Shown: positions 51,501-60,500 of the stretch, piece by piece
Layout: each line of letters opens with the position of its first letter
Numbering within the stretch: position 1 is the stretch's first letter
Program-made: the position numbers and the translations under genes
Notes under the pieces: generated by a model
The model's database searches: none
Told to the model about the DNA's origin: nothing
The model's input: the letters and a program-made list of their open reading frames with translations, nothing else
Assembly: GCF_023065955.2 (NCBI RefSeq)
Contig: NW_026623100.1
Span: 67,088,727-67,152,726 of the forward strand
Direction: 5' to 3'
Length of the DNA: 64,000 nt
Source of the DNA: Ursus arctos
Lineage: Eukaryota; Chordata; Mammalia; Carnivora; Ursidae

Positions 51501-54500
51501 TTTTTGTGTATGGTGTGAGAGAGTGGTCAAGTTTCATTCTTTTGCATGTAGCTGTCCAATTTTCCCAGCACCATTTATTGAAGAGACTGTCTTTTTCCCA
51601 CCGGATGTTTTTTCCTGCTTTATCAAATATTAGTTGCCCAAAGAGCCGAGGGTCCATTTCTGGGCTCTCTATTCTGTTCCATTGGTCTATGTGTCTGTTT
51701 TTGTGCCAGTACCATGCTGTCTTTGTGATCACAGCTTTGTAGTACAGCTCGAAATCCGCATTGTGATGCCCCCAGCTTTGTTTTTCCTTTTCAACAGTTC
51801 CTTGGAGATTCGGGGCCTTTTCTGTTTCCATACAAATTTAAGGACTGTTTGTTCCAGTTCTTTGAAAAATGTCCTTGGTATTTTGATCGGGATAGCATTG
51901 AAAGTGTAGATTGCTCTGGGTAGCATGGGCATTTTAACTATGTTAATTCTTCCGATCCATGAGCATGGAATATCTTTCCATCTTTTTATGTCTTCCTCAA
52001 TGTCTTTCAAGAGTGATTTATAGTTTCTAGAATATAGGTCCTTTACGTCTCTGGTTAGGTTAATTCCAAGGTAACGTATGGTTTTTGGTGCTATTGTAAA
52101 TGGGATGGATTCCCTAATTTCTCTTTCTTCGGTCTCGTTATTCGTGTATAGAAATGCAACTGATTTCTGAGCATTTATTTTGTATCCTGCCACGTTACTG
52201 AATTGCTCTATAACTTCTAATAATTTGGGAGTGGCTTCTTTTGGGTTTTCCATATAGAGTATCATGTCATCTGCAAAGAGAGACATTTTGACTTCTTCTT
52301 TGCCAATTTGAATACCTTTGATCCCTTTTTGTCGTCTGATTGCTGTTGCAAGGACTTCTAGTACTATGTTGAATAATAGTGGCGAGAGTGGGCATCCTTG
52401 TCGAGTTCCTGATCTTAAGGGAAAGGCTTCCAGCTTTTCTCCATTGAGAATAATATTTGCAGTAGGCTTTTCATAGATGGCTTTTATGAGATTGAGAAAT
52501 GTACCTTCTATTCCTACACTCTGAAGGGTTTTAATCAGGAAAGGATGCTGTATTTTGTCAAATGCTTTTTCAGCATCGATTGAGAGGATCATATGGTTCC
52601 TGAGTCTTTTCTTGTTGATATGATGTATCACACTGATTGATTTGCGAATATTGAACCACGCTTGCATCCCAGGTATGAATCCCACTTGATCGTGATGGAT
52701 AATCCTTTTAATGTACTGTTGGATTCTATTAGCAAGTATCTTGTTGAGGATTTTGGCGTCCATATTCATTAGGGAAATCGGTCTGTAATTCTCCTTTTTG
52801 AGGGGGTCTTTGCCTGGTTTGGGGATCAAGGTAATATTGGCCTCATAGAATGAGTTTGGTAGCTTTCCTTCTGTTTCTATTTTTTGAAATAGCTTTAGGA
52901 GAATAGGTATTATTTCTTCCTTGAATGTTTGGTAGAATTCCCCAGGAAAACCGTCCGGGCCTGGAGTTTTGTTATTTGGAAGGTTGTTTATCACTGACTC
53001 AATTTCTTCATAATTAATTGGCCTGTTTAAGGAATCAATTTCTTCCGGTTTCAATCTTGGTAGTTTATAGGTTTCCAGGAAGGATTCCATCTCTTCCAGA
53101 TTGCTTAGTTTATTGGCATATAGCTGTTGATAAAAATTTCTAATAATCCTTCCAATTTCAATGGTGCTCGTCGTGGCCTCTCCTTTTTCATTCATAATTT
53201 TAATAATCTGGGTCCTTTCTCTTTTCTTTTGGATAAGTCTTGCCAGTGGTCTGTCAATTTTATTGATTCTCTCAAAGAACCAGCTTCTAGTCCTGTTGAT
53301 CTGCTCTACTGTACTTCTGGTTTCTGCTTGATTGATTTCAGCTCTAATTTTGGTCAACTGCTTCCTCGTGCGTGGATTAGGCCTGTCCCTCTGTTGCTGT
53401 TCCAGCTTCTTGAGGTGAGAATATAAAAACTGCATTTTAGATTTTTCTATTCTTTTGAGTGAGGCTTGGATGGCTATGTATTTCCCCCTTAGGACTGCCT
53501 TTGCAGTATCCCATAGGTTTTGGACTGTTGTATTTTCATTCTCATTGGTCTCCATAAATTGTTTAATTTGATTTTTGATTTCCTGGTTTATCGAGTCATT
53601 CCTGAGCAGTATGGCTCTTAGTCTCCAAGTGTTTGAGTTTCTTCCAAATTTTTCCTTGCAACTGGTTGAGTTCCAATTTCAGAGCGTTGTGGTCTGAGAA
53701 TATGCAGGGGATAATTTCAGTCTTTTGGTATCGGTTGAGACCTGTTTTGTGTCCCAGAACATGGTCTATTCTTGAGAATGTTCCATGGGCATTAGAATAG
53801 AATGAGTATTCTTTGGTTCTGGGGTGTAGTGTTCTATATATATCTATGAGGTCCAACTCGTCGAGTATGGCATTCAAAGCCTTTGATTCTTTGCTTAGTT
53901 TTTGCCAGGGTGTTCTGTCTGTTTCTGATAGTGGAGTGTTGAGGTCCCCTACTATTAATGTATTTTCATTTATATGTCTCTTTATTCTGGATAAGAGTTG
54001 GCTTGTGTATCTTGCTGCTCCCCTGTTGGGGGCATATATATTTATAATTGTCATATCCACTTGTTGAATACTTCCCTTAAGAATAATATAGTGCCCTTCT
54101 GTGTCTCTAACTATAGTCTGTAGTTTAAAATCCAATTTATCTGATATGAGAATTGCTACCCCAGCTTTCTTTTGAGGACCATTTGCGTGAAAGATGGTAC
54201 TCCATCCCCTTACTCTCAGTCTGAATGCATCTTTGGGTTTGAAATGAGTCTCTTGTAGACAGCAAATGGATGGGTCATTTCTTTTTATCCAATCTGCAAC
54301 CCTGTGGCGTTTATGGGATGGTTCAAACCATTTACATTAAGACTGATTACTGAGAGATATGATTTTAATGTTGCCATGTTGCCAGTAAAGTCTTTGTTTG
54401 TATTGGCTGTGACTTTCTGTTCTGTATCACTCTTGGGGCCTTTTTACTTTTATAGAACCCCCCGTAATATCTCCTGTAGGGCTGGTTTCGTAGTTACAAA

Positions 54501-57500
54501 ATTGGTTAGTGACTGGCGATTCTGAAATGTCTTTATTTCTCCATCAATTCTGAATGACAGCCTTGCTGGATAAAGGATCCTTGGCTGCATGTTTTTCTCT
54601 GAAAGAGCTTTAAATATGCTCCCCCAACCCTTTCTCTCATTCCAGGTCTGTGTAGACAGGTCTGACGTAATTCTGATGCTTTTGCCTTGGTACGTGAGAA
54701 ATTTCTTTGCCCTGGCCGCTTTCAATACTGTATCCTTGCATCTAATATTTGCGAATTGCACTATGATGTGACGTGGCGTAGGTTTGTCGTGGTTGAGCTT
54801 GGGAGGGGTCCTCTCTGCTTCTTGGACACGAATGTTTGTTTCCCTTGCTAGATTAGGGAAGTTTTCAGCTACAATTTGTTCAAATATCTCTTCTAGACCT
54901 CTGTTTTTCTCCACCCCCTCGGGGATGCCGATGATTCTAACATTGGATCCTTTCATTGAGTCAGTAATCTCCCGTAACCTACATTCGTGGGCGTGGATTT
55001 TTTTAAGACCATCTTCTATTTTCATTTTTTCCTCTATTAACCCATCCTCCAATTCACTAACCCTTTCCTCTGCTTCTGCGACCCTGGCTGTCAGAGCCTC
55101 TAGTTTTGCCTGCATTTGGCCCATAGAATTTTTAATTTCTGTCAGATTCGCTCTCATTTCTGTCCTTAGGGATTCTATATTCTCAGTAACCTTTTCGTTT
55201 ATACTTTTTTCAATTCTACTCATCATTTTGACCATCGTTACTCTGAATTCCATTTCTGATAATTTGGTTACATCCATATCCATTATTTCTGTGGCAGAGG
55301 CCACAGTCTCACTGTCTTTTCTTTGCTGGGGGGGGCTTCTCCTTCTTGTCATTCTGATGAAGAGAGGTTGTGGGGTTTCCAGAGCCCAAATTATTGACTG
55401 GGTCCCAGGCCGTGCCCCTTGTTTTATAGGGATCTTAGGGATGTGGGTTTCTTCTTTAAAGATTTTATTTATTTATTTATGTGGCAGCCAACCAGCGAGA
55501 GAGGGAACAGAAGCAGGGGAGTGGGAGAGGAAGAAGCAGGCTCCCAGCGGAGGAGCCCGATGAGGGACTCCTTTCCGGAACGCTGGGATCACGCCCTAAG
55601 CCGAAGGCAGGCGCTCAATGACTGCGCCACCCCGGCGCCTCGGGTTGTGGGCTTCTTGATTTTTCAGCCTGCCTTCTGGGGGAGGGGCCTGCCGCGCCGA
55701 TACTCAGGCAGCCCTGTTTGGGTAGAGTCTCCGCGTCCCCTGCGAGGGGGGATGGGGATGGGCACTCCCTGAGCTGGTATTTCCAGGCTTTTGTTCTCTG
55801 GCGGCTTTCCCTGGCGGTTTGCTGTGCCTCTTCTGAGAGTCAGAGCAGCAGCGGCCAAATTTCAGCCTCTGTCACAGAACAGAGGGATTGCGGCCCGTTC
55901 TCTACTAATGTTCTGGCCACTTTAACTCTGTCTCTGTTGGTGCTGCTCAACCCTGCAGCGTCCGGGATGTGCGCCCCACACCCGGCGTCCCAGCCCTCAC
56001 TTCCAGGGCCGGCGCGTCTCTGTCCTTTGTGTTTCTAACGCCGCCAGCCGCCCCGCGCGTGCGCGCTCCAGAAGCTCCCGGTTTCAGTCTGGATCCGGTG
56101 AGCGCACCAGGATTCCGGGGTTCCGCGAGATGCCTGGTGGCGCGCGCACCCGGCTCACGGTCTCAGTCTGCTGTTTTGCTGGTGCCGACCACGAGCCCGC
56201 CCGCTCCCCCGTGCAAGTGGCTGCCGCTTCCCGGTGCCCGAACGCGGCGGCTCCCTCCCCCTTCCGTTTATCTTCCGATATCTGTGCACAGTTTCATGGC
56301 TCCCCGCTTCGTACCTCAATACTCAGCGCTGGAGATGTTCATTTGTAGAGATCCAGGTGCGTCTTCCTGCGTCTCAGGCTGGTTCCGTGGTTGTTTAGGC
56401 TGGTCTGGTACCTATCCAGCTCGACTCGGAGGACCGGCTGAAAACGGTGTCTCCTACTCCTCCGCCATCTTAACTCCTCCTCCCCATCAGTATTAACATT
56501 TTAATGTATTATGTTTCCCTCTAGCCTTTTCTCTGTTCATTTTTAGCACAGTTGAACTGGTATTATAAGTAACAATATGAAGAATAATTTTCTCTACAGA
56601 CATAATTGTTTTCCAATAATACCTGCTTTAATAAACCACAGGTCAACTTCTTAAAGGAAAGCATAGCATCACCTTTGCCTGGGATAACCCCAGGCTTGCA
56701 GTATAGCCTCTATCCTGGAAAAGAAACATGATCCAGACTGTGTACTGAGAAAATGCTATTCGTTGGACTTTTCCAACCACAGTCTTATGTTTTTGAAACA
56801 GCAGTGCAAGGAAAGGAAATGTAGGCATAAATGAACCTAGTTTTTTCCTAAAATATTAACAGAGACAGTTATTGCATATGTTTAGATACAGAAAGAGATT
56901 TCTTTTCCCCTAAAAGTTCCTTACTAGAAAAACAAAAAAGCATTTTAAGATTAAAAAATGAGGAGAGGTATAATAGCTATATTTTTATATAAGATTGGTA
57001 TATGATTATAATATGGAGGATAAACACAGCTTCATTCTTGCAAATCAGCCTTACACAATTCCTAAAGAGCAATGGAGGTTCAAAATTCAGTGTCTTGAAT
57101 AACCCCCTGAAATCCCACCTTCCTGATTGGCTTTGAAGATTGACCCAAGCAAATGGGAAACATGGCTCTCCACAAATTGTATTTCTGATCTCTGTGTTAA
57201 TTATTAACATAGCCCCAATAGATGTTCATTGTGCACCGTACCATTTTAAGTGTTGACTTGAACTTACCAGGAGAACTCTAGAAGAGTCTTTATAAATATC
57301 ATTTGTGTGAAATATGCAGAGAACTCTGAACTCCGAAGGCCTCCTAGTAGACTTCTACAGTAGCATTTTCAGCAGCACTTTGAGATGCATATTGAGTCTT
57401 CCAGTTGTTTGATACTGACCTGGCAGGCCAGTGCAGGATTCAGCGGTCCCCAAGAACACCCTAACTCTGACACCAGCTATAAGTTTGGAGGTCCCCAAGA

Positions 57501-60500
57501 CCACTCTCAAGTTCAGTAACTTCAGTAACTAACTAGAATGACTGGCATAGTTTATTACGGCAAAATAATTTAGATTAAAATTAGCCAAGAGAAGAGATGT
57601 ATGGGGCTGATTTCAGGGCAGTTCCAAAAACAGAGCTTTCATTGACCTCTCGCAGTGGAGTCATGGACAGCATTAACTCCTGGCAACAACACATACCAAG
57701 TATTGCCCAGCAAAGAAGCTCATTTGAGCCTTGGAGTCGAGAGTTTTTATTGGGGCTCCGTGACATAGACATGGTTCTGCCTGTATGGCTAAACTCAGTT
57801 TCCAGTCCCTCTGGAGGTTGAGTTCACACTATGTGATTGAGAGTATCTACCGTAAGTCACATTGTTAGACTATCTGGCACGGTCAAGGCCCCCAGAGGAA
57901 AATAAGACACTTAGCAGTCAGGACATACCACAGGTTTAGAAGATTACCTCCCACGAGCCAAAGGCAGAATCCAGACCTCTTTTGGGACAGGGCTAAATTC
58001 TTTACTACAAATCCTTTTTTAGTTTATGTGTCAATAATTGTTTTTAATCTCGTCTTTCATATTCCTTTTGCTGATTTTATAGGCCAGAGGAAAAAAGCGA
58101 CAGAAAGGATGGTTTCCTGCCAGCCACGTTAAACTTTTGGGTCCAAGCAGTGAAAGAACTACACCTGCCTTTCATCCTGGTACGGTGGTGGGTTAACTTG
58201 TATCACAGCTTCCAGAAGTTTTGTTGAAACTCAGCAGCTTCCTAGATTAGCATACGCTTTGAGAAATATTAAAAATTGTTTCTTTTTATAACTCTGCCTA
58301 AAAGCAATGTCACAATTAGAACTTCCTTTCTAAAAAGTTCTATGTAAAAACAGCCAACTGTTCAGTGATACTTGAACCACCTTATTGCTTCAGATTTTTC
58401 GACGTGGAATTGCCCTGCTCTCATACTTAAAGTGCAGTAGTTCACGTGGATTAACTGTAGCTGGGAGAGTCTTGTTTTGTAAAATAAGGAATGGAAGAAG
58501 GAGGGTGAGTGAGAGCAGCTCAAGGGAAATTTTAGCCTAATTTTAACATCTAATGTTAGAATAATTTAAATCTGAGGGCAGTTTTAACATGGGATCTTTG
58601 TAGGAATAATTAATCTGTTATTTTGTTCTTTTTTTGGTAGTGTGTCAGGTGATTGCCATGTATGATTATGTGGCAAATAACGAGGATGAGCTGAATTTCT
58701 CCAAGGGACAGCTTATCAATGTTTTGAACAAAGATGATCCTGACTGGTGGCAAGGAGAAATCAACGGGGTGACTGGTCTCTTTCCTTCAAACTATGTTAA
58801 GATGACAACAGACTCTGATCCAAGTCAACAGTGTGAGTAATATCAAACTGTTTGCCTCTCAGCTAGTGCAAAAGCTTTGATATGCAGCACTGCATATTCT
58901 GTCCCAGAGCGTATCTTAGACTCAGCACTCCTAGCAAGTATATATTAATGATGCAAGCAGTAAATTGCAAAAGGAAATTTTTCACAAAATCATAAGTTAT
59001 ACTGCTTTAAATACTTTTTTTCTTAGCTTTAAACCTTACTATTAGACTATCTGAAAAAATGTATAACTCTTTCACAGGTTCTTGGGTATAAGAGCAGTCT
59101 ATGCTTCAACTTCCCTTTACCACCATCCTTTTTTTACCTCTAATGATCTCTTTCTCCGTAATAAAGAGCAGCCAGTAATTACCATATTCATCTATTCAAA
59201 TTACCCTTTGAGAGTACAGGTGCTCTTAATTTTGCAACCTTCTCATTTAATATCCACATATTTACACATCATCCAGGTTAGCAGAAAATTAAAAACCTGT
59301 TTAAACTGTTGGCAAAACTCTGTTAGGTGATTTTTTTTGTGAGATACCTAATGCTATAAGAGATACATGAATCAAGATCTGTTTCACTATTTTTAGAACA
59401 AGGATCCAGATCTCAGTGTGAAACATGGTATTATATAAAATTATCTCTTAGCAGTTGCCTAGCCTTTCTTATATTTGACAATAAACATGCATTTATAGTG
59501 GAGAATAAACAGCACTTGGAAATACTTTCTACCTTTATAAAATGTCACTTTTCCCCACCCTTTTGATTTTGTGTGTTTTTTTTTTTACAAAATACATCAT
59601 GATTCATCATGATTTGTATTTTTATCATTGTGAAATTATCTAAAATATTTAGCCTTTCATTGTAGTTTCCGAGAACATATAAATGGTAACCCGGTCAATC
59701 TGAGATATGCTGATGATTCCGTGCACATATTATGCATTTATACTATATCTTATCATTTTGAAATATTAGTGCATTATTTTCACTATAGAGCTTGTAGCTC
59801 TAAAGATAGTTCTGATCCTGGGAGAAGACTTTCCTTGAGATAAAGCAACTAAATTTCCCAATTTGGTTGTGGGAGGAGTTGAGTTTTGTATGGTTTGAAC
59901 ATTCCCCAAAAATGTGGGCTACCTAAATGACCGTTTTTAAGCTCTGCTGATGGTTTGGCAGCTTCCAGAGCTTGCCTGTGCATCTACTTAATTAGACATA
60001 CCCGAGGTGCCTTCCCTGGCCCTGAGAGGGGAAGATACTTCTCAGACCTCTGGGATCTGGGAGCTCTTTGGCTAGTGAACCTTGGAGGCACCCAGTACAG
60101 CGGTACATTTAGCTTTTCTAGTGCCCGCATGTGAAGGGACGGGTTTCCAAGTGCACTGTTGTTGTTTATCTTGCTTTCCAGTGGAGGAACACTTTTTTCC
60201 AATTAAGTCTTATATAATAAGAAATATAAAGAACAGATAAAAGCTATTCTAAAGGAAGAACAGCCAGGAGTATATGAGTCTGTGAAAACTGGTTAAATTT
60301 TAAATTACCATTTGTGTTTCTTGGGCCCTTAGATAATTATTATTTTCATTTTATTATGTAATTAGGATGTTTTTTTTAAAGATTGAGAGTTTTAATAGTT
60401 CAGATTTGTTTAGTTGATGTTGCATGTTACTAGTCAAATTTTTTCTCACCCACTTAATTTGCTTTATGTTCATTTTATTCCTCATTTTTCTTTTTATAGG

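Larger units (their letters stand above)
50222..56485 (-). mobile_element. Full-length LINE-1, antisense to ITSN2
   Basis: 6264 bp including a nested SINE. On the - strand in order: 5'UTR from 56485 (GC-rich, starting GGAGGAGGAGTTAAGATGGC), ORF1 55352-54450, a 72-bp spacer, ORF2 from 54377, a G-rich 3'UTR and an A-rich tail at 50222. The insertion is bounded by a perfect 18-bp duplication. ORF1 is open; ORF2 is interrupted by frameshifts, so this copy is not autonomous as read. It is clearly younger than the other L1 pieces in the window. Confidence 0.97.
50097..58082 (+). other. ITSN2: ITSN2 intron splitting SH3D, mostly a young L1
   Basis: 7986 nt, of which 50222-56485 is one antisense L1. 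The remaining native intron is 50097-50221 and 56486-58082; in the latter, 57340-58020 looks like an old LTR. 56504-57330 is unassigned. Confidence 0.9.

Noticed and set aside
54784..55563. 259-codon open frame on the + strand
   Set aside because: It is the reverse strand of L1 ORF1 running into the nested SINE. It has no domain of its own and is explained by codon bias of the opposite strand.
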